From Holothuria scabra (lineage: Eukaryota > Echinodermata > Holothuroidea > Aspidochirotida > Holothuriidae), in assembly GCA_037179385.1 (NCBI GenBank), contig CM074189.1, positions 21,587,020 through 21,651,019 of the forward strand: a stretch of 64,000 bases of DNA, given 5' to 3'. The position numbers and the translations under genes were made by a program. Below are positions 11,681 to 24,242 of the stretch, piece after piece (position 1 is the first letter of the stretch; the number at the start of each line of letters is the position of its first letter). Under the pieces are notes generated by a model, which was not told the DNA's origin, made no database searches, and worked only from the letters and a program-made list of their open reading frames with translations.

Positions 11681-12533
11681 CAACTTGAAACTTGTATTAA
11701 GGACATCCTTTCATGGTCAACCACCAACAATTTAAAACTCAATCCTGAGAAAACTGAAGTACTACACCTTGTTTCTCGCTTCCGTGATACTATACCACTC
11801 ACCAGTATTTCCACTGGAGACTCTTTAATCACGCCTGCCCTGAGTGCAAAAAATCTGGGTGTTATTTTCCAGAATGATCTTAGCTTATCTCAGCATATTA
11901 ATAATGTGTGTTGCTCTGCTTCCTTTGCTTTGCACAAAATTGGTCAATTACGACATTATTTGGATGCCCAAACTACTGAAAAGCTTATTCATGCATTCAT
12001 TACCTGCTGTCTGGATTATGGAAATAGTCTTTTCTATGGTTTACCTAAATATCAAATTTCAAAACTCCAGCGAATTCAAAACTCAGCAGCTCGACTTGTT
12101 GCATTAACAAAATCTTGTGACCACATCACCCCTGTTCTTTGTAATCTTCACTGGCTTCCTGTGCAGCATCGTATCAACTACAAAATCCTTCTTCTCACAT
12201 GCATCCATGGTTTTGCTCCATTATAGCCAAAGGATCTTACATCTAATTACAAGCCTTTACATGAACTACGTTCCAGTTCTCAATCTCTTTTATATGTGCC
12301 ATCATCTGTTACCCATTCTTATGTTGATCGTGCTTTTACAACAGTATCTGCAAAACTGTGGAATGACCTCCCATCTTTTGTCAAGAACTCTTTCACCGTT
12401 GGACAATTTAAAACTAGATTGAAATCTCATTTGTTTACGTTGTCCTATAGACCACCTGTTGTATAGTTTTAGCGCTTTGAGACTTCTTGTGTAAGGCGCT
12501 ATACAAGAACTGTTATATTATTATGATTAAAAC
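11681..12533 (+). pseudogene. CR1/L2-like LINE, 3' fragment of the reverse transcriptase ORF
   Basis: One frame runs 11681-12466 and ends at TAG, with one in-frame TAG at 12224-12226. It encodes the C-terminal part of a non-LTR reverse transcriptase: LNPEKTEVLHL, LGVIFQNDLSLSQHI, LDYGNSLFYGLP, QRIQNSAARLV, HITPVLCNLHWLPV, and after the stop AKLWNDLPSFVKNSF. These are the thumb and connection motifs of the CR1/L2/Rex/jockey clade. The catalytic FADD box lies upstream and is missing, so the copy is 5'-truncated and dead. The 3' UTR has the imperfect hairpin AGCGCTTTGAGAC...GGCGCTATACAAG and ends in an AT-rich short repeat near 12533. It sits in intron 3, opposite in strand to the host gene. Confidence 0.85.
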
Positions 12534-12911
12534 AGTGCTGGGAAGCCACAGTGTAAGTAAAATAACATAGATGCCCCCTCCCTTTGTGCTGCATCTATGC
12601 AAGAAAGAATACTATTTGCTGCTCCTAACCAACACTTACTGAACCCTTCTGGGGGTCAAGGATCACATCTTTCAATTGATAAACTGTATGTAAGCTTTCA
12701 TCACAATATATCAAGTTATAGATTTTAAAAAATTTTACTGCAAGAAAGTCTATACAATGCTCATATTGTCCCTATACCCAAGGGAATGTGACTGTCAGAA
12801 AGGAACACATATTCTGTCACATACTGTAGAAACTGCATTACATTATGTGATACTAGTACTGTACCAACAAATTTCAATGTTGTGGATAGCAACGGCACGA
12901 CCATGCAGTAA

Positions 12912-13137
12912 AAGGGCAATTAAGAGCAGTCATCCCAAACTCATTTTGAAACAAAATCCCAGATGTGGTATCTTCTTATTTCACTTCCTAGAGTCACAAT
13001 ATTTCATTAAATACTGCATAGTCAAAGTAAACCAGTCAGTTTCTCTGCTACATTTCATGAGAAATTAGTGAAAATTTAAGCATTGTCACAATCATGCCTC
13101 TCAAGAGCCAATCGTGAAACTCTGCAGAGTGCTACAT
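12912..13137. mobile_element. MITE family 2 copy, abutting MITE family 1
   Basis: The left end AAAAGGGCAATTAAGAGCAG and interior (CCCAAACTCATTTTGAAACA, CTCAAGAGCCAATCGTG) match family 2. The right end runs straight into the TTAA of the family 1 element at 13138. Confidence 0.6.
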
Positions 13138-13441
13138 TTAAGGGCCAAACCTCTCACCCCAAACTACAATTTTGGTATAGGGGTACCGAAATTCTCAATT
13201 GGCTCAGCTCTTTGATTGACAGCTAATTCAAACAATGCAGAGTACCAAAGCAAATATTACATAGCATGAACCATACGGAGAGTGTTTTTATTACATAAAT
13301 TGAGTTTTGCTATACTCACCTTGAAGCAATAAACTGAGATTGTATTTGGATGAGCACGAATTTCAGACAATTGTGGGAGGGGCTTCAGTAGGAAGGTTAG
13401 GAGAATTGGTACTGTTTGGGATGAGAGAACTGGGCCTTTAA
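13138..13441. mobile_element. MITE family 1 copy, complete, TTAA flanks
   Basis: The left end is TTAAGGGCCAAACCTCTC, the right end is GAGAACTGGGCCTTTAA, and the length is 304 bp. The ends are imperfect inverted repeats and TTAA is on both sides. Internal landmarks are TTGATTGACAGCTAATTC, GCAATAAACTGAGATTG and TGTGGGAGGGGCTTCAGTA. A TTAA target is typical of piggyBac-mobilised MITEs, but a 3-bp TAA duplication cannot be excluded. Confidence 0.75.
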
Positions 13442-15394
13442 CCTAAATTAGTATGGCTGCACTTCCCCTTTAACTGCCATCAACTACATTGATAGTTACT
13501 AGCATGGAGAGTGACAAGGGTACTAACTCTTTATTTTCAACAGAATTGTTAGGTAACCTGTCTACCACAAACAAAAATGTCCAACTGTTTAAAATAAAGA
13601 GAAGCAGGTTTAACCTTTGGGAGAAGGTGTAACTAAAATAATACAGTGCCCCCTAGCTTTTATTTCGGAAGACTTTAATGTGAGATGTACGGACACCTAC
13701 ACATGTATCCTTCTACAATAGGATTGGCACCTATGTATTTATCATTAAATGAATACCACACAAGTAGCATGTTGAGATAAATGAACTACCACACACATTC
13801 TTGACACATTAAACAGGCTATGTGCAACATTCATGGGCTGTTTGGTTATAGCTGAAAAATGCTGAAAGTCAAAATATAACCAGTGATGAATGTTTCTAAA
13901 TCTACTGGCTAAAGGAACTAATTTGCAGAGATATGATATAAGCTAGAAGTTATGTATCCAATTTTAAATATAAGTATTCCTGTTGCAGACATGTATTTTT
14001 CAGGTGCAGTATTTATTGCCCTCAGTCTGACAGCTTAAGTAAGGAAGCGGGTGGGAATCTTCAATCAAAAACAAATTCAGTAGAGTTTTCCTGGATAAAA
14101 AAAATATTTCACATATTGCAAAGTACATACGGTATTTCTTGTCGTATAGAGAATTTAATCTAGGCAGTTGAACATACAATATAATAACAGAAAGAACACA
14201 AGTAGTACCTAACAAATTTGTCTTAACTTGTGTAGCAATTTTTTTTGTGCATAACCCTTACATTTTCACAAACAATGTGTGAAAGACCTCAAAAATCTTC
14301 AAAACTGCTATGCAAAATTTGAATGCTAAATTATTCCCTGAGAAGACACCCATGGTATTCCTTGCCTGTCACAGAAACCAGTAAAAGGGAGGACATCGTG
14401 AACCTTGTATTTGCAACTCATTATGACTACACTTGCTTAAAAATAAGGACATTCTGACCAGACCTCACAAAGGGGAGGTCGGGTGTAATAAAATCCTTCT
14501 TATCTGTTCATTTATTTGTTGTAACAAACCACTATCACTTCTGGAACAGCATATAATCCCTGTGCTGTGAGGAACTTTTCCAGTTGATTACACAACCTAT
14601 TAACGCAGCAGATAAGTCACTCAACTGTCCAGTGATTGCAGAGTTAACCTTTTGTTTAGATTATGAACAGGAAGTCTTTAATTACTCAAAGAAGGGGTCA
14701 TTTGTCACTGAGAATAAATCAGCCATGTTCACAGAAATCAAATTTAATTGGATTTGGTAACAGATACCCAGTTTATGATTCCAAAACCAGAGTTTGGATC
14801 TCTAAGCAGATGAGTTGGTAATGTTATCTTGAAACCATACTTGAACTTGAACCATCTTTGCACCTGTTCTTGAAATAAAAACTTTCCATCTGGCTGACAC
14901 CATAACATATTTTGCATTGGTGTGACTTTAAATACCTTCTAAATGAAAATTCTTAACTGTTTGTTTGTGGCGTGAGCAGACTAAAAGATGTTGAAGAGGT
15001 TTTTGAAGGAAAAGGAACTTTGTTTACTGTAATTAATTTCTGTTGAATGAGAATTCCAATATTTTGGGGACAAAAAAATTAATGCAGGCTTACATGCATG
15101 ACACACAGCCTCCATCAAACATGTGACCAATCACAATGTTAGACCAGAATTTGATGAAATTACTCTGTTAGTAATACACTGCAGGGAGCTGGAATGGGTA
15201 ACTCCATGGTTATACCTATATGATCAATTTTAGCATACAAGTGTTGTGACGCAACGTCAGGAATCAAATTCTAACTGTCCCGGTAATATGAATACTAAAA
15301 CATGTCGAAGGCTTTCCACTTGCCAGTCTTTTGAACAACAAGACTTAACTGCTTTCCAACTCATCATCCCCCTTCCCCTTCTTTTCTACTTTTT
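13442..15394. other. Part of intron 3, nothing recognised
   Basis: AT-rich sequence without coding signal or repeat family seen elsewhere in the window. Confidence 0.5.
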
Positions 15395-15571
15395 GAGTTA
15401 GCATCATGACTTGGCAGATATCGTAACCACTTGGCTGATTTTACATCAATAGAAAACTGCAGACTACAATAAGTGGTCACTGGACCATGTAATCTGCAAC
15501 AATGTTGCTTTTTGTCAGTTGTGTAAAAAGCAAGGACTTCAAGTACAGGAGTTAATTATAGTTAAGAGTTT

Positions 15572-15817
15572 TATGGCCTTGTTTCCAACCAATTGGTTTA
15601 AGTCAAGCCGGCCACAGCCTCTTCTCTAGTTGTGGCTCACTGGCTTGTTTTCCCTACTCCATTGCTTATGCTGACCACCAAGCACAAAGGCAGTAGGTTC
15701 CATTTTTTTTTTTTTTTTTATTCTAGTCTTTGGTATGACCCGGCCAGGACCCGAACTCCCAATCCCCGACTGCAAGTTGGATGTTTTAACCACTTGACCA
15801 TGCAGTCAGTCAGGACA
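15572..15817 (-). mobile_element. tRNA-headed SINE family 2, full copy
   Basis: On the minus strand the head starts near 15817 with GCATGGTCAAGTGGTTAAAA (A box region) and a B-box-like GGGAGTTCGGGTCC, then GGCCGGGTCATACCAAAGAC. The body contains an A-run (T-run on the plus strand at 15703-15720) and the family tail ending CCAATTGGTTGGAAAC. It interrupts the dispersed repeat whose uninterrupted copy is at 6540-6770. Confidence 0.75.
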
Positions 15818-16188
15818 GGCTAAGTTTGTCCAAGTTTCATGGGAGTGGATTCTCTAATGGGTAGTGCACTGTTTAAGCAGTTAGTAATTAGTAACTATAA
15901 AGTTGATTGAGGTTTAATGACACACCAAGACAATGTGTTATTGTACATAGCGTCAACTGGATCAAGAGACTAAGCTCAGGTTCAGTTTCAAAAATGAATG
16001 CAAGTCTTTTTTCCTTTATTCCTTTCTGAGGACAGGCGGGAAATACTATGGGCATACTCTGCAACCACCAGCCTACAGGAATGGGAAAACTGTTTAAGTG
16101 TGACAGGGAAGTAATTCAGGCTAACACAATTTTTGGTGCAAATTTTTCCATAAAACTGCTGTCCCTTGCTTTGTGGAATTAGACCTAC

Positions 16189-16302
16189 CTGTCTGCGTCG
16201 GTGCTCTCTTTATGCATTGAACACCTTGAGCAGTACGCTGACATTGAGTACAGACATCAGGAGAGGTGCAGACTCCAGACCCACAGGATCCAGAACATAT
16301 AG
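16189..16302 (-). CDS. Exon 3: FUN-associated EGF-like half-domain
   Basis: The acceptor is ttttctttcag, the donor is GTAGGTCT, and both phases are 1. With exon 2 it reads PICSGSCGSGVCTSPDVCT, then QCQRTAQGVQCIKRAPTQTG. Spacing of C-x3-C-x3-GxC-x6-C matches the EGF-like part of fibrillin and VWCE N-termini (pattern ICxxxCGxGxCxxPxxCxC). Here the final C-x-C has become CTQCQ, so the last cysteines are shifted and the disulfide pattern may differ. The end of the exon is basic and Thr-rich and leads into the linker of exon 4. Confidence 0.85.
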
Positions 16303-16492
16303 CTGAAAGAAAATAAGAAAAGCTATGAGACAAACTGATGAAGTTTCTATAGAAAGAAAAGCAAAGGAAGGTTTTGGGATGCTTATAAACACACTACAAA
16401 TGAAGAACATCTTAGAGGGCATTCTGTTAGTTGCTCACATTTTGGTAAAACCTCTTGCTACTGAACAGGGTCTATCCCACCATACCAGACTG

Positions 16493-16745
16493 CGTGTTTG
16501 GTCTAACGGTAAGAGCATCTGCCTTTCATGCGGAAGGCCCGGTTCTGTTCCCAACTTCCCAGATCGGGTCATACCAAAGACTCTAAAAATGGAACCTTCT
16601 GCTGTTGTGCATGATGCTCTGCATAAGCAAAGGAGTAGGAAATTTGAACAAGCCAGTGAGCCACAACTGTAAAAAAGGCAGTGGCCAGCTCGACTTGCAC
16701 CAATAGGTTGGAAATTGCGCCGTAAAACTATCTAAACTAACGAAC
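16493..16745 (+). mobile_element. tRNA-headed SINE family 2, full copy
   Basis: The head TTTGGTCTAACGGTAAGAGC has the A box. A degenerate B box (GGTTCTGTTCC) follows, then AGATCGGGTCATACCAAAGA. The body has GTGAGCCACAACTG and the tail GCTCGACTTGCACC. It resembles a tRNA with anticodon arm GCCTTTCATGCGGAAGGC, but the 3' half is not a tRNA, so this is a SINE and not a tRNA gene. Confidence 0.75.
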
Positions 16746-17539
16746 TTACTATCCCACCATACTAAGCTGTATGTTCCCTTTGACTATGTATCTCAACTCC
16801 TGTACAATCAATTTTGCCAAATTTATGAATTGTGTTAGTTGCCATCATAATTAACTAAAAGTGTTCACCCATTTTCACAAATATTCCTTGAGAAAGTTTG
16901 CACACTACTGATATGAGCACAGCCAATGTAGGTGCAAAGGTATGCTCAAAGAGCAGCCTACAATCTGTTCAAAGTATTCTTGACTGGCTATACAACAACT
17001 ACTGTATGCATGCAACAAGGGACACCATATACGGAAAACTGTAGACCTGTATAGCCATATGGAATTCATCAGCAGAAACCATTGAAGTTTTACCTGAGGC
17101 CAAGCTGTCTGGCCCACAGGAAACTATCCTGTAAATTAAATTATGATATGTTCCAATTTTGATTGCAGACTTCTCAATTGAATATAAACTACAGGTTATC
17201 TAACTTTATGCAACACAGTCACGTCTTCCTCTGTTCAACCATGATCCTGTACAACAACAAACCATTTCTAACTTTGTTAAAACAATGTACTAAATATTAG
17301 AAATGTATAAAAAAAATTGTGGCATACATGCGTGGATCCAAGGGGGGGGGGGGCTTTTACAGAATCATGCAGGCCTCCCTTTTTCACCACATCAACTGTA
17401 AAACATATATGGGAAAATAAGCAGTGAAACTCCCTCACACCCCTGTTTTCTCTTAGTCAGTCCCCCCCCCCCCCCTCCTTTTAAATGTCTGGATCCATGC
17501 TTTGCTAACACCACCTAAGGAAAAAGAAGTCCCAAAATT

Positions 17540-17800
17540 TGAACAGTGCAGTCTAATTGGCTTTTTTTAATCATGTGACAATATTTTTGTTACAATTTGT
17601 TTAATTTATGCAGAGAATCTCTTTGGTTTGTCATTCATATTCAATATTTTTAACAAACAAAAGATGAAAAAATAATGTGGAAAAAAAAATGTGCCAAATG
17701 TGAGGAACTTTGAAAGATTTAGCAAAATTTTGAATGTAAACTTGGGGTAACTGCTATCTCCTTTTTAACAAAATAAACTCAGACATGATCTAGAGTTTTC
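17540..17800. mobile_element. Probable MITE family 2 copy, diverged
   Basis: Landmarks ATCATGTGACAATATTTTTG and TACAATTTG match the middle of family 2. The ends are not clear. Confidence 0.35.
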
Positions 17801-18230
17801 CACTAGGGGGCAGCTAAACTAGGTCTACACCAAAGAAACCTTCAAGTGTGCTCCTTCCCCTTATCACAGGCCCTGGTGGTTCATGAGCTCAACCGAAGTC
17901 CCATTGGAATACTTCATGAATACTTAAAGAACCAGATAATATACTGGATCACATTTATGTTATTTAGAATTTTACCTGTAAGAAGAAAACAATTTCAAGT
18001 GGTTTTATCCAAAATTGTCCACATGTTGGGAGTGGATAAGCCCACTTTCAAACCGTCCAGCATTCAGCACTCATGATTTCCCCCACCCCCACCCCCACCT
18101 TTCCAAATTTAAAGGGGGTAAGTGACATGAAATTTGTGATTACTATTAAAATACTCAAAAAATCTACCAGCACATCTGAGCAAGAAATTTAAAATCAATT
18201 ATGAGTGGTTGCCATGTCACAATTATGAAT

Positions 18231-18287
18231 TTAAAGGGAACGCTAGAGCAAGTCACCCAAAACTTATTTTGAAATAACAGTTTTAAT
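18231..18287. mobile_element. MITE family 2 fragment, host of the hAT-like insertion
   Basis: The words AGAGCAAGTCACCCAAAACT and TATTTTGAAATAACAG are the family 2 left part. It continues at 20358 after the 2070-bp insertion (ATTCTCAATAATCTCTCCTT). Confidence 0.6.
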
Positions 18288-20357
18288 TAGGGCTGCACCG
18301 GAACTTGGATCCGGCCGGAACTATCCGGCCGGAACCCAGATTTTGGCAAGTTCCGGTTCCGGCCGGATCCATTTAAAAGTACCTGGCCGGAACTTTATAC
18401 TTCCTTCAAGTCAAATACTTTCACAGTTTGAGTTAAATCATTAAGAGTCAAATGAAAAAAAGATCTGAGAGTTTTCTTCCCAATTCTTTTGTTATATGAA
18501 GGCCTAGAATCCTCTTACTCTAAGCAGTTCCAGTTCTCCTAGCCTACTGTACTTACTCTAAACCCCCCCCCCCCCCCAAAAGTGTCTACTGTAAAACTTA
18601 TTCCCATCCACACACAATCTCAGTTTATTGCTTTAGGATGGGTAAATAACTGACCCCAAACACTCTCAGTGCAGTAGAATCTGTGTAACTCAATTAAGTT
18701 AAGCAGAAGTACTCTACATTCTTGAATTTGCTGTCAATCAAAGCAGTGACTTTGTCAAGAAAAGGGGTGCAAGGGGCATGTGTGCCCCTATATAACCTTG
18801 TGCCCACAACCCAAATAAGATTTAGTAAATCTCGACAATTCAATTTGCTTGAATATAAAATCACCCAAAAGTGCACCTTGGAAATGCCATTTTTCAACTG
18901 TCTAAGGCACTGAGTTTTCAAAATTTCCTGTACAAACTAGTCAGCACCAACTGAAGGTGGTGCTAAGCTCAGGTAACCTTTCAGATAGGATTAAAACTTT
19001 GACTGAGAGAGAATTACATGTAACTGTCCATCATTGCTTTCCCTATAGCTCAGCTCCTCTTCTTCCTTTTTCAAAATGTCAATGTAGTTTCACCAATAGT
19101 CTTATTTGTGCTATCCATTATTTGCAAAGCATTCTAAATGAGAATGACCCAAGATTTACTATTTTTAGGTAATTTTACCTCAACATTATAACTTTTTTCT
19201 TGGTTAACACATGTGTTGTTAAACCCCCTCGAACTAACTGACCCATCAGTGTAAGTTGGCCTCCTGGACCACAACCAAAACAGCCTTGCACTTCATACTT
19301 GGTAGTGCCTCCAAAATTACAAGTGGTGTCTTGCAGTGCATGCTCCCCCCCCCCTCCTGCAAAATCATTGTACTGTATGCCCCCTGTGATATCTACAGAA
19401 TGAAATAGTTGTGCTAATTGTGAATTTCTGTGGACTAATATAAAGTTGTAGTTTGGGGTGAGAGGATTGAGCCTTAACTAACAGTTAAACTGTTAAATGT
19501 GTCAACAACATGTAGCCCAATGTATGATAGTGGATAAATCAGTTGCTATATCAAAAACATACTGTAATAATAAAAAGGTAGCAACTCTCACCCAAACTAC
19601 AATTTTTGTAAACATCTAGTCCAAAGAATTTCTCAATTGACACAGCTCTGTCATTAACAGCAAGTTCAAAAATTGCAGAGCACTTTATACTGTAGCTCAT
19701 ATTTATTGGGGTCTTGTAACTTACCATGAAGCAATAAACTTGTGTCTGGAAGAGGATGAGTTTCAGTCATGGGAGGGGCTTCAGTAAGTAGGTTTGGAGA
19801 ATTAGAACTGTCTGGGGTGAGAGGATTAGGCCTTTCATACATATATTTGGAATTGTTGTTCATTTGCACTTTCTATAGTCTTGGCTTTTTCTTTCCAGTA
19901 AATATACAGGAAAACCATACTGTAGAAAACTCCCATACATACAGTACCATAAGCTCTGATGTCCTTTTTTAAGTCCTGAGGGTTCCTTGAAAAGTATTAA
20001 CATGAGAAACAAGCTGAAAAAAGCTAAATTTTAGTTGATTTATCAGAGAGTAAAGATTAAAACATTACTAGATTAGAACAGCTCTTGGCTACCCAGGGAC
20101 TGATCACAAATTCTATTATTGCAGTGTACAACATGGTTAGTTCCTTCATTTAATATAAAAAGTACATTCTTACTAACTTTTTAATGCATCAACCAGTTAC
20201 AAGTCAGCTTCATATTATGTAGGCATTAGTAATGAAGGCTAGTTTTTGCTAGTTAGTGACGTCATCTTACTACAGGCATTACAATGCATTCAAAATACTC
20301 AGTTCTGGCCGGAACTAAAAAAAAGTTCCGGCTGGTTCCGGTTCCGGTGCAGCCCTA
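18288..20357. mobile_element. Non-autonomous hAT-like transposon, 2070 bp
   Basis: Ends are TAGGGCTGCACCGGAAC and GTTCCGGTGCAGCCCTA, perfect inverted repeats. The target duplication GTTTTAAT is exact at 18280-18287 and 20358-20365. An 8-bp duplication with such ends is the hAT hallmark. Subterminal GGCCGGAAC words are repeated near both ends. No transposase frame is present. The inside carries MITE family 1 pieces (about 18540-18760, 19390-19477, 19570-19832), so the element was itself a target. Confidence 0.9.
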
Positions 20358-20428
20358 GTTTTAATATTCTCAATAATCTCTCCTTCTTCCTCCTTTGTTA
20401 AAATTAAATGGATTCATAATATCTTCAT

Positions 20429-20522
20429 CTAGGTGTGCAAAAAATCAAACTCCTCACAGTGATTTGAGGAGAGTGATGGTGAGTGATCTACACGAATTTG
20501 CATGCCTCAAAATTCAAGGCCT
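20429..20522 (+). repeat. Hairpin-bearing dispersed repeat, unit 1
   Basis: AGGTGTGCAAAAAATCAAAC is followed by CTCCTCA-loop-TGAGGAG, then GAGTGATGGTGAGTGATC and CATGCCTCAAAATTCAAGGC. Near-identical order at 42697-42783 and a shorter relative at 42609-42660. Confidence 0.6.
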
Positions 20523-22597
20523 GGAATTCTACCACACAAAACCAGAAAAATTGCAGTATACTGTACTACAAACTTGTGTACGCAACCTTCAGATTCATCA
20601 CATAGATATTTTACGTTCACTAATTGTGACAGTTGTGGTTTTAAAGAACAATTTAGGCACAGTAAGCTGATGGAAAATGCCATGACTACACCATGGGGGC
20701 TCTGCCTACAGCAGTACATTATTTTTCAGTATTTCAAAATTCCCAAAAAATTGATCACATTGGCCACAAAACAAACAAATGGTGCAGGTTTCCTAAAGAA
20801 ACAATTCTTGGTATCACTGATTAGTTCATCCTTACACTTTTCTTCCTCCAAACCCTTTTCCGCCATTTATGAGCAGCCCTGACATTTTGGTCAAAATTTG
20901 TTCCCTCCATTACAATTGACAGGTGCTGTACTTCAATAATCAATCTACAATGTGAATAACTGCATCTTTCACTCACATCTCTTTGGTGACAAACCTAATT
21001 TAAATTATTGGTGTGCAGTACCTCATGTATTTTTGTTTTTGTTTGTTAAATTCATGGAAAATAATCAAATTACCTTCAATATTGAGTGCTTTTGTACAGA
21101 AACATGATGAAAGGTATTAGTATGCAAAAATGGGTACATATCCATAATACCGTAAGGAAAAAAAACTGTCATAGGAGAGACATTCACTGCACCTTTACAT
21201 CAAGCTCCCAGAATTAGCATGATAAAAAGAGGGAGTACAGAAGCATGTTCCCTATTTTTTGCCAAGCAATGATTTTCATAGTGACCATCCCAGTGTTTAC
21301 ACTAGGGCCAAAAATATGTGTGGGAATTTTGTCCCTTCCAAAAGTTTTTTGGGCGGATTTGAGATGGTACAGGAAACAGTGTAGTAACTTCCTCCAGACA
21401 AATATTTTCATTACGGGACTTGCAAACTGAGAGCAGGAATTGTAAAATCGCTCACCTCAGTGTAAACACTGGACCATTCCCTCCCTTTATGCCATGAAAG
21501 TTCAAAATGGCATGCCCTCAGCCCTCTTTCCTCATATTCCACTCAGTTTGAGTCAAATGGTTGCAATCATGAATTAAGGCAGAGACATTAAGTGAATCAA
21601 CTTGTTATTTCCTGATTTTCAAAATGAAGTGGAGTAGAATCACCAGACAATGTTTCCTTGATTAAAGAAGCGACTTAGGCATTTCCAAAATTCCACCATT
21701 TCTGACAATCATTGGGACTACTGATATCCCATAGAACAGCCATTTTTCTGCTAAATGGTTGTCTAAAGAAAATCCATTTCATTTTCCCGGACAGATATAC
21801 ACTGATTTCTAGTCTATGATATGGCCCTGTCTGTAATAAAGTCGAAGCATGTCAGCAACAAATTATTCATGAGTTTTAAAGTCAGTCCATGACAAATTGG
21901 TCACGGTAAAAATATATACACTTGATTTCCTTACTTGCCCAATTACACAATTTGATGATTGACAGACAGTAATACTCCATGCAAAGACATTTAATCCAAG
22001 TCAAGAAACCCTAGCCACAGTATGCAGAGCACAGAGAGGGGGTTTTGATTACAATCCTGCCCAAAGTACTGTGTAATTTTTTGCAACCTAAGTGGAGTAA
22101 AAGCTCGGTGAAGTGATAATAATAGACCTCCAGCAGTGCATTTGGAAACTTGATATACCTCACTTGAGCAATAGATTACTGAGGTTAGAAAATCAACTTT
22201 TTCACCGCAATCGAAACAGCATGCATTGTGATTACAAATTTACATTTTGCAAAAATGGGAAATGAATATAAGCAAGGAGGAAGAGATTCAGTAAATTTAT
22301 GATCAGGAATGATTGGATGCAGGAAGTACTGTATGTATCTGACAAGCAATTCCTTTTTTTTAAAGATTGAGGTAGACATGATCCCTTTGTCCATGCAATG
22401 GAGGAATTAGGTGGTGCATATTAGAAATTAATATATCTAATGATCTCAGTGACTCAGAATATTGAGTAGTCTATACCTAGTCTGCTTGGGTGTACTATGT
22501 ACAGATATTAAAAGAGGTGGGACAAGAAAAGACAACATTCCAGTTTCTATATCAATGATAATTCTAATGTGCAGTGAATGCATAAGTGACCCTGCGC
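20523..22597. other. Part of intron 2, nothing recognised
   Basis: AT-rich intron sequence without coding signal or repeat identity that I could establish. Confidence 0.45.
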
Positions 22598-23021
22598 TAG
22601 GGTTGGGCAGTATACCAGTATTGACATGAATGCCGGTACTTGTGGAACAGGTTATTTAAAATACCGAAGATATTTGGTGTGTTACTAATACTGGTTCTTC
22701 AAAAATTTACTGGTTCACAAAAAAATTACAGATACTCATTTTAAAACATTACAATTTTAAAGAAAATAGCTGTGTTAGGATGCGTGGATGACTAATATAT
22801 TTTACAAATACATCAATACTCTGGTAGAAAAGGAAATGAAATTATTGTACTCATACACTCAGTTGCATTTATGCACGGGATTACACAAGTGTTGTGCGCT
22901 GTTTAGGTGCCTTCCTCCTCAACTTTCCTACCTGTGAGTTGAGAACCGGTAATGAACACAATACCGGTTCTGTGTGCTTTGTGGTACTGGTACCGATATT
23001 TCACAGTACTGCCCAACCATA
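22598..23021. mobile_element. hAT-like MITE, 424 bp
   Basis: Ends are TAGGGTTGGGCAGTATAC and CAGTACTGCCCAACCATA, with the exact 8-bp duplication CCCTGCGC at 22590-22597 and 23022-23029. Subterminal ACCGGT/GGTACT words are repeated. No coding capacity. Confidence 0.88.
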
Positions 23022-24097
23022 CCCTGCGCTCTAAACATTTTAGCCTAAATCTAAATTCACTGCTTTCATATGAAAGTCAACATGCTAAGAAGAGAGCTAC
23101 ACTGAGACTTGAATGGTACATTCTCAGAGCGTTATATTCTGACACTAAAGTGAATTAACTGACCGCAGAGAGGCTTCGGATTACGAAAACAGCTAGCTGC
23201 CTCACATGTCACACAGTAAACATACTGTTTCCCTGTGATGAGCCAGCACTCTCAAGTGCAACCCTGCGTGAGAAATGATGATTCAACTCTTGCCTGTTTT
23301 TCGATTTCTCATGACGCTGGTTTATTGTGACCCCACTTTCTTTGTTCTGTAATATTTAGGCCTACTTCATACAACCTACAAGATTCAATTACAAAATATT
23401 GGCTTTGGTTGGCAATTTCAATGGCTCAAAACTGGACTCTCCTAAGTAGACAATAATCAACAAAATTTGCTTGGGTCACTTGCTGACATTCAGGTCTCAG
23501 AGAAATGTATATGATGATGCAGACTACCTTAGTAGCCATTCTGTTAACAGTGTCCTTTGAACTTTCTTTTTACAGCTATGCCACCTTCTTGCACATTGAT
23601 CTAATGGGTATATGAAAGAGCAGACATATATTAATCTTTCCACAACATTAAAAACAAAAAATTTTGGACAGAAATTACAGTAGGAACAAATCACAAAAAC
23701 AAATGTGATGTTTTCTGTTGCTTTAATTATCTGAATAGTTTATGGTAACACTAATATTATAAAAGACAACACTGTGCGAAACAAATCAATGTTGACCTTA
23801 AGATGATGCAGAAATCATGGAAAATTGCAATATGGGAAAGGTGCAGGATATATAACCTTTGAACATGAATGAAAATGTACCACAGATTGCCTGAGGCCTC
23901 AAGACCTTCAATGCCAAACTGAATTACAATCTGTGCAATATGTGCAGCTGTTAGGGCCATCTTTGGCAATTACTCTCACTAATTCACTATAAACCTTGTG
24001 CTTTCAAGCAGCCACATCTCACAGAAAAAATGCCAGATCTCATCCATTGTGAAAGTCACTTACAGTAGTGTGACTTGTACAACTGAGTCTTCCCAAG

Positions 24098-24242
24098 GTG
24101 TTTGATTTTTTTTAATATTTTCAAAAAAATCATGATTTAAGTGATTTAAATCAGATTTTTGTAGGCTTACATAATGATTTTATTCAATTAAAATCTTTAC
24201 TTAAATTGTGGTTTTTAATCAATATGATCTAAATCAAACAAT
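24098..24242. mobile_element. Probable short hAT-like MITE
   Basis: AAGGTGTTTGATT at the left faces AATCAAACAATTCC at the right. The inside is rich in GATTTAAATC words. Flanks TTCCCAAG and ATTCCAAC are similar but not identical. Confidence 0.4.

Noticed and set aside
16493..16570. tRNA gene
   Set aside because: A- and B-box-like parts are present but the B box is degenerate, the cloverleaf does not close, and the sequence continues into a shared SINE body.
17335..17520. Possible MITE with GGATCCA ends and G/C runs
   Set aside because: Inverted similarity is only about seven bases plus homopolymers, and no target duplication was found.
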